Below are positions 53,607 through 62,340 of a DNA stretch of 64,000 nucleotides, piece after piece; position 1 is the stretch's first letter; each line of letters opens with the position of its first letter. This stretch comes from an uncultured Clostridia bacterium. Its GTDB lineage: Bacteria > Bacillota > Clostridia > Oscillospirales > Acutalibacteraceae. Made by a program: the position numbers and the translations under genes. The notes below the pieces were generated by a model. The model did not search any database. It had not been told where the DNA came from and was given only the letters and a program-made list of their open reading frames with translations. The stretch spans positions 1 to 64,000 of the forward strand of contig CAMHOE010000009.1 in NCBI GenBank assembly GCA_946186665.1, read 5' to 3'.

Positions 53607-53801
53607 AGTGGTTAGTGATTAGTTTTAGCTCAAAGCTTAAAACAAACCCGATATTTCCACTTTCCACATTAAAACTGTAGACGTGTACAGTAGTAGCCAA
53701 AGTGCTCCCTATGGAGCACGACGCGGATGGTTCAATCAAAAGCATATGCGTTCTAAGTCGTCCAGTGCGGTCACGCACCGGTCACGCACCGGTCACGCAC
53801 C
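53607..53801 (-). repeat. Heptads plus two-hairpin dispersed repeat, copy 6
   Basis: Degenerate heptads (AGTGGTT, AGTGATT, AGTTTTA, GCTCAAA, GCTTAAA at 53607-53641; TTTCCAC units near 53656) abut an inverted element at 53671-53801. Hairpin 1 is preceded by three tandem GGTGCGTGACC units on the minus strand, and the element's end overlaps the histidine kinase stop codon. Confidence 0.85.
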
Positions 53802-55217
53802 CTGTTCTGCCGGTGGCTGCTGCTCGCTTTCGGGGGTTATAACAGGTATTGTTATGGTCACGGTGGTTCCTACGTTTTCCACACTGTCAATATCAAGCGT
53901 GCCTTTATGCAGACGGACTATCTCATCCGCCACCGCAAGACCTATTCCTGAACCCCTTACAGTCTGATTTGCTTTGTAGAATTTCTGCTTTATCTTCGGC
54001 ATATGCTCTGCCGGAATACCACAGCCGTTATCTGCTATGGTGATGACAATGTTATTATCGACCTGTTCTACGTTTACGTTCACTACTCCGTCTGCGTCAG
54101 AATATTTCAGCGCATTGTCTATTATGTTGATGAACACCTGACGAAGCCTGTTTCTGTCGCCCAATACAGCCGGCAGTATCTCCGGTTCCTCATATACTAT
54201 ATGCTTATGCTCGGAATTTGCTCTGTCTCTCTGCATATAGATAGATTCATCAAGCTCGGCAAGAATATCTATCTTGTCCATGATAAGCACCATTCTGTCC
54301 TGCTGTATCCTTGAAAAGTCCAGCACCTCTTCAACTATTCCGCTGAGACGCTCTGCCTCCTTTATGATTATGCCTATACCCTTCTGCACTGTCTCAATAT
54401 CCCTGCATCCGTCAAGCTGAACCGTCTCCGCCCAGCCCTTGATGGCTGTAAGCGGTGTACGAAGCTCGTGGGATACAGAGGAAATAAAGTCGTTTTTCAT
54501 TTTATCGGCAGTTCCAAGCTCGCCTGCCATATAGTTTATGGTGTCGCAAAGGTCACCAATTTCGTCATCATAGAATTTGTTTATCCTTGCGTCGAAATCG
54601 CCCTGAGCTATTTTCTTTGCGGTAGCGCTTATCTCCTGAACAGGCCGGACTATAGAACGCAGAAAATATGTACTGGAAACAAATATCAAAAACAGCACAA
54701 GCAGTCCGATAAGACACACGCCTGCTATTGATATGAATATCTTTCTGTCCGCTTCTTCAAGAGATACCACATAGCGTATAGCTCCCACCTGTTTATCCTC
54801 TTTATCGTACATAACTCTTGTCAGAGCCATTACGTTTTCGCCTGAGCTGAGGTTTCCGTGCCAGTCAGCGTAATGCTCCTCAGAGCTGAGCGCCGACTGA
54901 TAATCGGGCATGGTCTGATCGTTGTCAGGCGCAAAGCCGGTAGATGTAATAATTACCTGCCCGTCCTCGTTAATGACCATCAGCTCCATAAGCTCCTTGT
55001 CGGGAAAGTTTTCTACATAGACTCTCGCCGTCTGGATAAACTCGCTGGAATCACTGAATATATTCGCAAGCTCTGAGGAACGTCCGTTCAACACCTGAAA
55101 TATCCCGCTGTAGTACGAATTTTGTATTACAAAGGCAAATGCTATAACAATGACGAACAATATCACAAGTATTATACCAAAGGTATTGATAAGCCATCTT
55201 TTTGTAATTCCCCTCAA
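53793..55217 (-). CDS. Membrane sensor histidine kinase
   Basis: Begins at a TTG (55217) preceded by GGGAGGAGG. The 474-residue protein has one helix (about 10-33), an extracellular sensor (about 35-165), a second helix (about 166-190), HAMP, HisKA with SSVSHELRTPLTAIKG, and HATPase_c (NIIDNALKYSD, DNGCGIP, GSGIGLAVADEIV). It should autophosphorylate and pass phosphate to the regulator encoded 60 bases upstream. WalK/PhoR-like, signal unknown. The last residues (EQGA-stop) are encoded by the terminal GGTGCGTGACC unit of a dispersed repeat, so the native C-terminus may have been altered. Confidence 0.93.
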   Translation of the reverse strand: MRGITKRWLINTFGIILVILFVIVIAFAFVIQNSYYSGIFQVLNGRSSELANIFSDSSEFIQTARVYVENFPDKELMELMVINEDGQVIITSTGFAPDNDQTMPDYQSALSSEEHYADWHGNLSSGENVMALTRVMYDKEDKQVGAIRYVVSLEEADRKIFISIAGVCLIGLLVLFLIFVSSTYFLRSIVRPVQEISATAKKIAQGDFDARINKFYDDEIGDLCDTINYMAGELGTADKMKNDFISSVSHELRTPLTAIKGWAETVQLDGCRDIETVQKGIGIIIKEAERLSGIVEEVLDFSRIQQDRMVLIMDKIDILAELDESIYMQRDRANSEHKHIVYEEPEILPAVLGDRNRLRQVFINIIDNALKYSDADGVVNVNVEQVDNNIVITIADNGCGIPAEHMPKIKQKFYKANQTVRGSGIGLAVADEIVRLHKGTLDIDSVENVGTTVTITIPVITPESEQQPPAEQGA

Positions 55218-55277
55218 TCAGCTCTTCCTCCTCCCTGCGGGCATCGGCTGTCATTCATGGGAAAGGCCTGTTATCTG

Positions 55278-55982
55278 TCAGCCGCCCTCCCATTTATAGC
55301 CAAGTCCCCAGACGGTAACGATAAATTTCGGCGAGGACGGTGTATCCTCTATCTTCATTCTCAGTCTGCGGATATTTACATCCACGATTTTTTCTTCACC
55401 TACATATGCCTCGCCCCATACATATTTAAGTATAGCACTTCTGTCAAGTGCCTGACCGGGGTTTGAGAAAAAGTATTCCATTATCTGGAACTCCACCTGT
55501 GTAAGCTCTATAAGCCTGCCGTTTTTCATAAGGGAGTGATTTTTCAGGTTCAGTACAAAGCCGCCGGATTTTATCTCTTCCTTGAAGTTATTTTCCGAGC
55601 GCATCTCAGCTATTGCAATTCTCCTGTAAAGCGCATCTACCCTTGCCACAAGCTCTGTAGGGCTGAATGGCTTTGTTATGTAATCGTCCGCTCCGAGCAT
55701 AAGACCGGAAACCTTGTCCATTTCCTGTGTTCTTGCGGAAAGCATTATTATGCCAAGATTGCCGTTTTTCTTTCTGAGCTCCTTGCACACCTGCAAGCCG
55801 TCCTTTTCAGGCATCATTATATCAAGTATAGCTATATCAAAATCTCCGTCCATCTCGTCATATTTCTGTATAGCTACGGCACCGTTTTCTGCTTCTGTCA
55901 CATTATAGCCGCCGCGCTTCAGATTGATAACTATAAATTCTCTTATGGCTGTCTCGTCCTCAGCTACCAGAATATTTTTCAA
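55278..55982 (-). CDS. OmpR/PhoB-family response regulator
   Basis: The 234-residue protein has a receiver domain with Glu8/Asp9, phospho-acceptor Asp54 (IAILDIMMPEKDG) and Lys in YITKPF near 105. The C-terminal winged helix has YFFSNPGQALDRSAIL and VDVNIRRLRMKIEDTPSSPKF. It is first in an operon with the histidine kinase. Target genes are unknown; the surface lipoprotein upstream on the same strand is a reasonable candidate. Confidence 0.95.
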   Translation of the reverse strand: MKNILVAEDETAIREFIVINLKRGGYNVTEAENGAVAIQKYDEMDGDFDIAILDIMMPEKDGLQVCKELRKKNGNLGIIMLSARTQEMDKVSGLMLGADDYITKPFSPTELVARVDALYRRIAIAEMRSENNFKEEIKSGGFVLNLKNHSLMKNGRLIELTQVEFQIMEYFFSNPGQALDRSAILKYVWGEAYVGEEKIVDVNIRRLRMKIEDTPSSPKFIVTVWGLGYKWEGG

Positions 55983-56065
55983 CTTAATTTACCTCCTTGT
56001 AATTCCGTTTATTAACTATTATACAGATATCCCTGTAAATTTATTCTTCCGTAAAATCACACCTT

Positions 56066-57871
56066 CTACAGGAGCGATACAGCAGACTGCACCTCATCCT
56101 GCTTTATGTTCAGCTCATCATTTGCATTGGTTATGAATATCCTTGCTGCAAAGACGGTACCGCTTTCCGTGTCCGTAATATCCAGCATAAAGATATCATC
56201 TCCCTGTTCATCAGCCCATTGCTGAGGTGTAAAGCGATAAATGGTAAGAAGCTTGTCTCCCTCTGAGTTTGTCTTGCTGTTCCAGATATAGAAGGTCATC
56301 TCTCTTTTGTCGGCGTCAGTCCTTGCAGTAACACTGCCGTCCCATCTTTCGGGAATAATAAAGAAATATCCGTCATTTTTATTTATTATGGTATTGAATA
56401 CAGTAGTCAGGATATTATTTTTGGCGTCATAGTTTTTCCACAGGGTGATGTTGCAGACATTCGAGCCCTTTTCATCAGAGGATGCCATCATACCGCTTAC
56501 AACGGGAATATCTATAATGTAATCTCCGTTGATATCTCTTGAAACAATATTGTCTGCCCTTATGGTCGGATTTTTGCCGTAGTTACCGTCAGCAACCTCC
56601 TCCATGACAGGGTCAACAAGCTCGTCATGCGCATAATCATAATAGATAATATGCGTACAATATGTGTTATCGCTTCGTTTGCAGTCAAGAACTATACCGG
56701 TTTTTACAGCCTCAGTTATTCTGCTTCCGCTGTCAGGCAGAACGACAACACTTGTCTCTGCGGCGCTTTCATCGTCAGGCTCTTCATCATCTTCATCATC
56801 TTCATTATCTTCGTCATCCGGAGCTGCGCTTTCTTCATCGTCAATATCCTGAGCATCAGGGCTTGTATCTTCATTGTCAGTATCGTCATCCTCTGCGGAC
56901 TTTTCAGTAACCGTTACGGTTTTGCCGCTCTCATTATTACTGCTGTCAGAGGGGCTTTCATCAGAAGATACGTCATCAGAAGAATCGTCCTCCGCACTGC
57001 TTTCTTCCGTTTTCTTCTTTGAGCTGCTTTCTTCTGCACCGGACTCCTTCTTTTTACTGCTTTCTTCTGTATCAGTATCAGAGCCGGAAGTCACGGTAGT
57101 CGGCCCTGTTGCAGTGAGCTTGACATCACTTTTGGCAAGCTCTGTGTTCACTGCGACATCCCCGATAGAAATATTTTCAAAGGATACGATATTTGAGTCT
57201 ATCTCCATTGAATATCTGCCGATGGGGTTTTTATCCTGCTCCGAATATTGCAGAAGCAGTGCGTTGGAGGGCTCCTCCTGTGTACTGAGGGAAAGCAGAA
57301 CTATATCATTCGTCTGGTCTCCAAGAATATCTCCTACGACTATCTCATCGTAGGTTTCCTGTACAGCCATTTCATATGCGCCCTCAGTGGTCATGGAATA
57401 TACTGTCAATGATTTTCGTGAGGAATTATAATTTGTCCAGCCTATTATTATCTCATCTGTTTTATCTCCGCTTATATCCTCAAATATCACCCTGTCAACG
57501 CCTGAACAGTTATTCGAGAACGTTCCGATACACGACCATTTATCCTCCGAATATGTAATGATAGACACGTTAAGCCTTGAATCGCTTTCTGTAGAATACA
57601 GCGCAACTGCATATTCACCATCTTTATCCTCATTGCGCATGGTAATGGCAGAGCGGTTGTCTCCCATCTGCGGATATTTCAGTGTATAGCTGCCGCCCGC
57701 TTCCTGAGAGATTATATCCTGTATTTCCGCTTTGTCACCTGTAGCTCTCGGCGGCCGGAGAAGCGAATCCGAACCCATCATTCCGTCCGAACAGCCCCCT
57801 GCAAATATCATACAAAAAGCCGTCATCAGCGCAAGTATCAATTTCAAATTCTTTCCTTTCAAACCTCTCAC
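56066..57871 (-). CDS. Surface lipoprotein with acidic low-complexity insert
   Basis: The frame gives 601 residues from a GTG; a TTG four codons later is also possible. A lipoprotein signal ends in IFAGGC (Cys near 27). Two stretches of beta-rich sequence with VCBS/FG-GAP-like Asp-rich loops (FEDISGDKTDEIIIGW, VGDILGDQTNDIVLL, SRDINGDYIIDIPVV) suggest a beta-propeller. They are split by about 110 residues of Ser, Glu and Asp with ESSSKKK runs. Probably a cell-surface binding protein. Function unknown. Confidence 0.85.
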   Translation of the reverse strand: MRGLKGKNLKLILALMTAFCMIFAGGCSDGMMGSDSLLRPPRATGDKAEIQDIISQEAGGSYTLKYPQMGDNRSAITMRNEDKDGEYAVALYSTESDSRLNVSIITYSEDKWSCIGTFSNNCSGVDRVIFEDISGDKTDEIIIGWTNYNSSRKSLTVYSMTTEGAYEMAVQETYDEIVVGDILGDQTNDIVLLSLSTQEEPSNALLLQYSEQDKNPIGRYSMEIDSNIVSFENISIGDVAVNTELAKSDVKLTATGPTTVTSGSDTDTEESSKKKESGAEESSSKKKTEESSAEDDSSDDVSSDESPSDSSNNESGKTVTVTEKSAEDDDTDNEDTSPDAQDIDDEESAAPDDEDNEDDEDDEEPDDESAAETSVVVLPDSGSRITEAVKTGIVLDCKRSDNTYCTHIIYYDYAHDELVDPVMEEVADGNYGKNPTIRADNIVSRDINGDYIIDIPVVSGMMASSDEKGSNVCNITLWKNYDAKNNILTTVFNTIINKNDGYFFIIPERWDGSVTARTDADKREMTFYIWNSKTNSEGDKLLTIYRFTPQQWADEQGDDIFMLDITDTESGTVFAARIFITNANDELNIKQDEVQSAVSLL

Positions 57872-57970
57872 CTCTCTTTACAGCAATGCTCCGCTTCCTG
57901 CATATTTATACCTCTTATATCTGCAAACATCCGGACACAGATATTGTTATTCCGTCCGTAAGCCTGCCGT

Positions 57971-58666
57971 TCAGTTATTCTCTTCCGGCTGTGGCTCTGC
58001 CGCTTTCAGCTCCGATTTTTCCGCAATAAGGAACTTTATCTTTATTCCCTCATCAGAAAACATTTTTTCATGCTCTGTTATTATATTAGGCTCATATCCC
58101 GAAGCATGAAGGTCATATGTAATGTACTTTATCTTAAAGCCGCACTGTTCAAAATATTCCAGACTCTCCGCAAACAATTCATCGTCATCTGTTTTGAAAT
58201 GTATCTCACAGCCTTCCTTGAGAAATGTTCTGTATTTCATCAGCTGACGGGGATGTGTAAGTCTGCGTTTTTTATGCTTCATTCTTGGCCACGGATTGCA
58301 GAAATTAATATATATCCTGTCAGCGCAGTCCTGCTCCCCCAGCATCATATCTATACGTTCTATATTGTGTGCCGTCAGCAGAACATTTTCAGGCTTTCTT
58401 CCGCCCTCAGCAAAAACTCTTTCAACATTTCTCTTTGCAAGTCCCAGCATCTCGAATTTTATATCTACCGCGAGGAAATTCACTTCACTGTTCATGAATG
58501 CCGCGCGGGACACAAAACCGCCCTTTCCGCATCCCAGCTCAATATAAAAGGGGCGCTTTTCCGGATACTGTTCAAGCCATTTATTTTTAAGCGCATCAGG
58601 TTCCTTTACAAAGAAATCACTTGCTTCAAGCTCAGGTCTTGCCCAAGGCTTATGTCTTATTCTCAT
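57971..58666 (-). CDS. trmB: tRNA (guanine-N7)-methyltransferase TrmB
   Basis: I start at ATG 58666 (MRIRHKPWARPEL), 7 bases after GGGAAG, because the upstream frame lies practically at the -10 region. The 231-residue enzyme has the SAM site ELGCGKGGFVSRAA and the family motifs YINFCNPWPRMKHKKRRL and EIHFKTDDDELF. It methylates G46 of tRNA. Confidence 0.95.
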   Translation of the reverse strand: MRIRHKPWARPELEASDFFVKEPDALKNKWLEQYPEKRPFYIELGCGKGGFVSRAAFMNSEVNFLAVDIKFEMLGLAKRNVERVFAEGGRKPENVLLTAHNIERIDMMLGEQDCADRIYINFCNPWPRMKHKKRRLTHPRQLMKYRTFLKEGCEIHFKTDDDELFAESLEYFEQCGFKIKYITYDLHASGYEPNIITEHEKMFSDEGIKIKFLIAEKSELKAAEPQPEENN

Positions 58667-58761
58667 ATATGCTCTTCCCAACATTTTGAATTTCAACCTA
58701 TATTATACCAAAGCATTTGTAATACTTTTTTCTTTTATAGAATTATAGCCAAAATAACCGG

Positions 58762-58795
58762 CGGCGCAGAGCCTGCGCTCCCGATTCGCGGCGGC
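58762..58795 (-). repeat. GC-rich hairpin repeat, copy 3
   Basis: On the minus strand GCGAATCGGGAGCGCAGG continues into CTCTGCGCCGCCGG and contains the GCGCAG-GCT-CTGCGC hairpin. It lies just upstream of trmB. Confidence 0.6.
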
Positions 58796-58875
58796 GTTCG
58801 CTAAAGCTCACTCTGATAGTATGACCGAACATCTTCCTGCCCGCGTTTGGCGGCGCAGACTTGTCAGACCACCAT

Positions 58876-59007
58876 CCCCGTCCGCCGGCGCAGCCCTCAA
58901 GGGGCTGCTGTTTCGGCTGTTTCTTCCGGACACAAAGTTTTTACGCCTATTCAACTTTATGCGCCTGCATATTTCAATGTACAATGTGCAATGTTCAATG
59001 TGCAAAG
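58876..59007 (+). repeat. 95-bp dispersed repeat, copy 2, with heptads
   Basis: 58876-58970 matches 2498-2592 with a stronger hairpin (CAGCCC...GGGCTG). It is followed by five 7-base units (TTCAATG, TACAATG, TGCAATG, TTCAATG, TGCAAAG at 58973-59007). Confidence 0.72.
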
Positions 59008-59072
59008 AAATAGCTCAAATCACCTATAGTGGGAAATGATTTGTGGTTACCAATTAATTCCACTTTACACAT

Positions 59073-59367
59073 TAAAACTACAGACGTGTACTGTAGCAGC
59101 CAAAGCACTCCCTTAGGAGTGCGACGCGGACGGTTCTATTAAAAGCAACTGCGTTGTTAAGTTGTCCTGCGGGGTCACCCGCTTGTCCAGTGCGGTCACG
59201 CACCGACGCGGACGGTTCTATCAGAAGCTGCTGCGTTGTTAAGTCGTCCCGCGGGGTCACCCGCTTGTCCAGTGCGGTCACGCACCGACGCGGACGGTTC
59301 TATCAGAAGCTGCTGCGTTGTTAAGTCGTCCCGCGGGGTCACCCGCTTGTCCAGTGCGGTCACGCAC
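59073..59367 (-). repeat. Two-hairpin dispersed repeat, copy 7, with 82-bp units three times
   Basis: After an inverted tail and hairpin 2 (CACTCC...GGAGTG), the hairpin-1 half is present as three contiguous 82-bp units (59122-59203, 59204-59285, 59286-59367). The last two look identical. Each unit holds both hairpin variants side by side: GTGCG-TGAC-CGCAC and GCGGG-TGAC-CCCGC or CCCGCG. There are no spacers, so this is not CRISPR. Confidence 0.88.
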
Positions 59368-59434
59368 AGCCCGACCTGCGCTTGTTTAATCACAGGTCGG
59401 GTAATGGATTTATCACTGTATCACAAAGCTCTTA

Positions 59435-59902
59435 TCATATATCCGTTTCTCTGCGGCACTTTGTAAGGCACAGTACAAAGAACAGTATTGCAATAATAAG
59501 ATAAACAAAGAAAAATGCCGTCAGTCCCACTGCCACTATGGCAAATACAGACTCAGCTGCAAGCTCGGTAGACACCGCAAGAAAAGCAGATAAAATCGTT
59601 CCTATGATGCCGAAAAACAGACTGCCTGTATAACACCTCAGACAGCTTTTTGTCACCGACTCACATCCGCTTGCCAGTGCTGAAATAAGAACAACAAGCA
59701 ATACGACTATTCCCGTTATCAGAACACTGAGCACTCCGGTGAATATCTCCGTCAGCAGCGAGTTCAAAAACAGCAGCACAACAGCAGCTGCAAAGAGCAG
59801 TCCCGAAATTATACCCACAAGAATACCGATACCCCTCATACATTCCGTACAGGAGTCGGGACATTTTCTCTCAGGGCGCGGCCTTTCATAGCTGCATATC
59901 AT
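59435..59902 (-). CDS. Small four-helix membrane protein with Cys-rich N-terminus
   Basis: I start at ATG 59902, nine bases after GGAG; a start at 59926 is possible. The 155-residue protein has a cytosolic head with CPDSCTEC and about four membrane helices (roughly 25-50, 55-80, 95-120, 125-148) ending in KCRRETDI. No family recognised. The extra Cys residues next to the helices (SGCESV, SCLRCYTG) could bind metal. Confidence 0.75.
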   Translation of the reverse strand: MICSYERPRPERKCPDSCTECMRGIGILVGIISGLLFAAAVVLLFLNSLLTEIFTGVLSVLITGIVVLLVVLISALASGCESVTKSCLRCYTGSLFFGIIGTILSAFLAVSTELAAESVFAIVAVGLTAFFFVYLIIAILFFVLCLTKCRRETDI

Positions 59903-60071
59903 ATACTTCAACTCCATTTCTATCATGATGTATCACAGAACACCTTCTGACGACCATTATGCAATATCATCTATCAGCTTTGGATATCCATGAACACCAT
60001 ACTTCCGTATTTTTCCGTAAGCTTTTTTTCGCCGCTTACATTATATCATATGCTTTTATTTTATTTATGTG

Positions 60072-60100
60072 TTTACTTTTTGGAAAATAAAGTGTATAAT
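60072..60100 (+). promoter_or_regulatory. Probable promoter of map
   Basis: TTTACT (60072-60077) lies 17 bases before a consensus TATAAT (60095-60100), about 60 bases upstream of the map start. Confidence 0.6.
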
Positions 60101-60159
60101 GGTTTAGGTTTTGATATGACATATCTAACTGATTTTTATTATAGAAAAGAGTTGTCAAA

Positions 60160-61032
60160 ATGACTAAAATCGGAAGAAACGACCCGTGCTGGTGCGGCAG
60201 CGGAAAAAAGTATAAAAAATGCCATGAGGAGTTTGATGAAAAAATATCCTTCATCAAAAGTCAGGGACACATCGTTCCCGACCACAGCATAATTAAAACA
60301 CCGGAACAAATTGAAAAGATAAGAGAAAGCTGCAAGATAAACATTGCCGTTCTGGACTATGTTGCGGAAAACATAAGAGAGGGTATGACAACTCAGGATA
60401 TAGACGACCTTGTTGCCTCAAAAACTGCCGAGCTTGGCGGCATACCTGCCCCCCTCAACTACGAAGGCTACCCGAAAAGCGTATGCACATCCATAAACGA
60501 AATAGTGTGTCACGGTATTCCATCTGACAAGGTAGTACTGAAAGACGGAGATATTATAAATGTAGACGTTTCCACAATATACAACGGTTACTTCTCCGAC
60601 TCTTCAAGAATGTTCTGCATCGGAAATGTAAGTCCCGAAAAGAAAAAGCTTGTTGATGTGGTCAAGGAATGTGTAGAGCTTGGTCTTGAAAAAGTACAGC
60701 CCTGGTCATTTCTCGGTGACATGGGACAGGCTGTGAACGACCACGCAAAAGCTAACGGCTACAGCGTTGTAAAAGAAATCGGCGGACATGGTGTCGGTCT
60801 GGAATTCCACGAAGACCCTTGGGTAAGCTACGTCTCCAAAGCCGGCGAAGAAATGCTTCTCGTCCCCGGCATGATATTCACCATCGAACCCATGATAAAC
60901 ATTGGCACTGCCCGTGTATATGTTGACAAAGAGGACGGCTGGACTATCTACACCGCTGACAAAAAGCCCTCTGCCCAATGGGAAATCATGGTTCTCGTCA
61001 CCGAGACCGGCCACGAAGTCCTCTGCTACTGA
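60160..61032 (+). CDS. map: Type I methionine aminopeptidase with SEC-C zinc motif
   Basis: The 290-residue protein begins with a SEC-C motif (GRNDPCWCGSGKKYKKCH, about 5-22), which binds zinc and is found on a subset of MAPs. The pita-bread peptidase domain has the metal ligands in INVDVSTIYNGYFSDSSR, GGHGVGLEFHEDP and FTIEPM, with a last Glu in ALVTETGH-like VLVTETGHEV. It removes initiator Met. It is monocistronic here and not in a ribosomal operon, so a second map gene elsewhere is likely. Confidence 0.95.
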   Translation: MTKIGRNDPCWCGSGKKYKKCHEEFDEKISFIKSQGHIVPDHSIIKTPEQIEKIRESCKINIAVLDYVAENIREGMTTQDIDDLVASKTAELGGIPAPLNYEGYPKSVCTSINEIVCHGIPSDKVVLKDGDIINVDVSTIYNGYFSDSSRMFCIGNVSPEKKKLVDVVKECVELGLEKVQPWSFLGDMGQAVNDHAKANGYSVVKEIGGHGVGLEFHEDPWVSYVSKAGEEMLLVPGMIFTIEPMINIGTARVYVDKEDGWTIYTADKKPSAQWEIMVLVTETGHEVLCY

Positions 61033-61221
61033 TTGTCTGATGGAGCTTATGTCGGGTCTGCTCAAGAGCTTTGCCCCCGCCCCACCAAAGACTAAGCCCT
61101 TGGACCCGTAACTATCCGGTCAGTCAAATACAGTATCCTATAAGACTCTTTCCGTCAGGCAAAGCATAGAAAAATTCCACTTTCAACATTCCAAATTACA
61201 AATTTTTTATATTCCACATTT

Positions 61222-61265
61222 AAAAAAGCACTATCCGAAGATACCTCAACGGATAGTGCTTTATC
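61222..61265. terminator. Bidirectional terminator between map and the kinase gene
   Basis: AGCACTATCCG pairs with CGGATAGTGCT and is flanked by A and T runs, 15 bases after the stop of the APH-family gene. The gap also holds degenerate TTCCACT-like heptads (61176-61203). Confidence 0.87.
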
Positions 61266-61279
61266 TGTTATTAGTGCTA

Positions 61280-62023
61280 TTACTGGTAGTCCACTACATC
61301 TACCCAGCTCTTAAGGAAGTCCTCTTCTCCGGGAATTCTCTTGACAAGCTGTGAAGCTGCAACGATCGGAAGCCACTGCTGTACATACTGCTTTGCTGTA
61401 TCAGTCTTTTTACAGAAAAGGTCAAGATACTTGTCTGCAAGCACCTTATCCTTAAGTGCGAAAAGAAGATAAGTCCTTGCTGCATCTGCCGCAGCATTTC
61501 CCTGTGTAACGTGCGACCAGTCGATTATATGAGCTTTGCCCTCATTGTCGATGATTATATTGCTGGGGTTGAAATCGCCGTGACAAACCTTGTTGTGCTT
61601 CGGCATACCTTCAAGTCTTGTGTGCAGCTCATAACGTGTAGTTGCGTCTATCTGACTGCCAAGGCTTGATATCTTTCTGTTCATCTTATCCTTCAGCTTA
61701 TTCAGAAGCGGACACTTCTTGCTCTGAACCTCTACCTGAAGGTCAACAAACTGGTCAAGGTATTCATCAAGCTTATCCGGATTTTCCTTCATCAGCTCTG
61801 CAAGAGTCTTGCCCTCAACATACTCCATAGTTATTGCCCACTCGCCGTCAACAACAGAAACGGACTTTAACGCAGGTATCGGCAGACCTGTTTCTTCAAC
61901 TCTTGACTGATTAAGCGCCTCATTAAGTATATCAGATTTCGGATATTTTTCCGAAAACACCTTTACGGCATTATCACCGTCACGATATATTGTTTTTTCT
62001 GCTCTTTTTGTAATAACTTCCAT
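61280..62023 (-). CDS. Aminoglycoside phosphotransferase-family kinase
   Basis: The 247-residue protein has the APH/choline-kinase fold: an N-lobe with AVKVFSEKYPKSDILNEALNQ, a hinge TMEYVEGKTL, catalytic VCHGDFNPSNIIID (Brenner motif, Asp near 148) and metal motif HIIDWSHV. It resembles the small-molecule kinases of the TIGR02172 type. The substrate cannot be read; there is no sign that it confers antibiotic resistance. AAGGGG precedes the start. Confidence 0.87.
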   Translation of the reverse strand: MEVITKRAEKTIYRDGDNAVKVFSEKYPKSDILNEALNQSRVEETGLPIPALKSVSVVDGEWAITMEYVEGKTLAELMKENPDKLDEYLDQFVDLQVEVQSKKCPLLNKLKDKMNRKISSLGSQIDATTRYELHTRLEGMPKHNKVCHGDFNPSNIIIDNEGKAHIIDWSHVTQGNAAADAARTYLLFALKDKVLADKYLDLFCKKTDTAKQYVQQWLPIVAASQLVKRIPGEEDFLKSWVDVVDYQ

Positions 62024-62232
62024 ATCGAAGCCCCTTTCAGAAAAACTGTATTTATTTTAGCAGCAGAGACAATATAAAAAATTCTCTCCGTTTTCTTAGC
62101 TGATTTATATTATACTACTCTTTTTATATAAAGTATAGATGTATTTTGTTTGAATTTTTGTGCTATTTTTTGGTAATTCATACAAATTATATAATTTTTA
62201 TTTCATGAATTTATACTTTTATCCAAACCCCA

Positions 62233-62340
62233 GCGGGTGACCCCGCAGGACGACTTAGAACGCATCAACTTCTTATTGAACCATCCGCGTCGTGCTCCAC
62301 AGGGAGCACTTTGGCTATTGTTGTACACGTCCGTAGTTTT
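62233..62340 (+). repeat. Two-hairpin dispersed repeat, copy 8
   Basis: Single element with hairpin 1 as a perfect GCGGG-TGAC-CCCGC, then GACTTAGAACGCATC, CCATCCGCGTC, hairpin 2 GTGCTCC-ACA-GGGAGCAC and the tail to GTCCGTAGTTTT. It is followed by 7-base units (AAAGTGA, AAATGTA, ACAGTTA, GGAGTTA, GGAGTCA). It lies in the 488-base divergent gap before ilvB. Confidence 0.85.

Noticed and set aside
59122..59367. CRISPR array
   Set aside because: The units are contiguous 82-bp tandem repeats without unique spacers and no cas gene is present.
61280..62023. Aminoglycoside resistance gene
   Set aside because: The kinase belongs to the broad APH fold family, but sequence alone does not support resistance, and there is no mobile resistance context.
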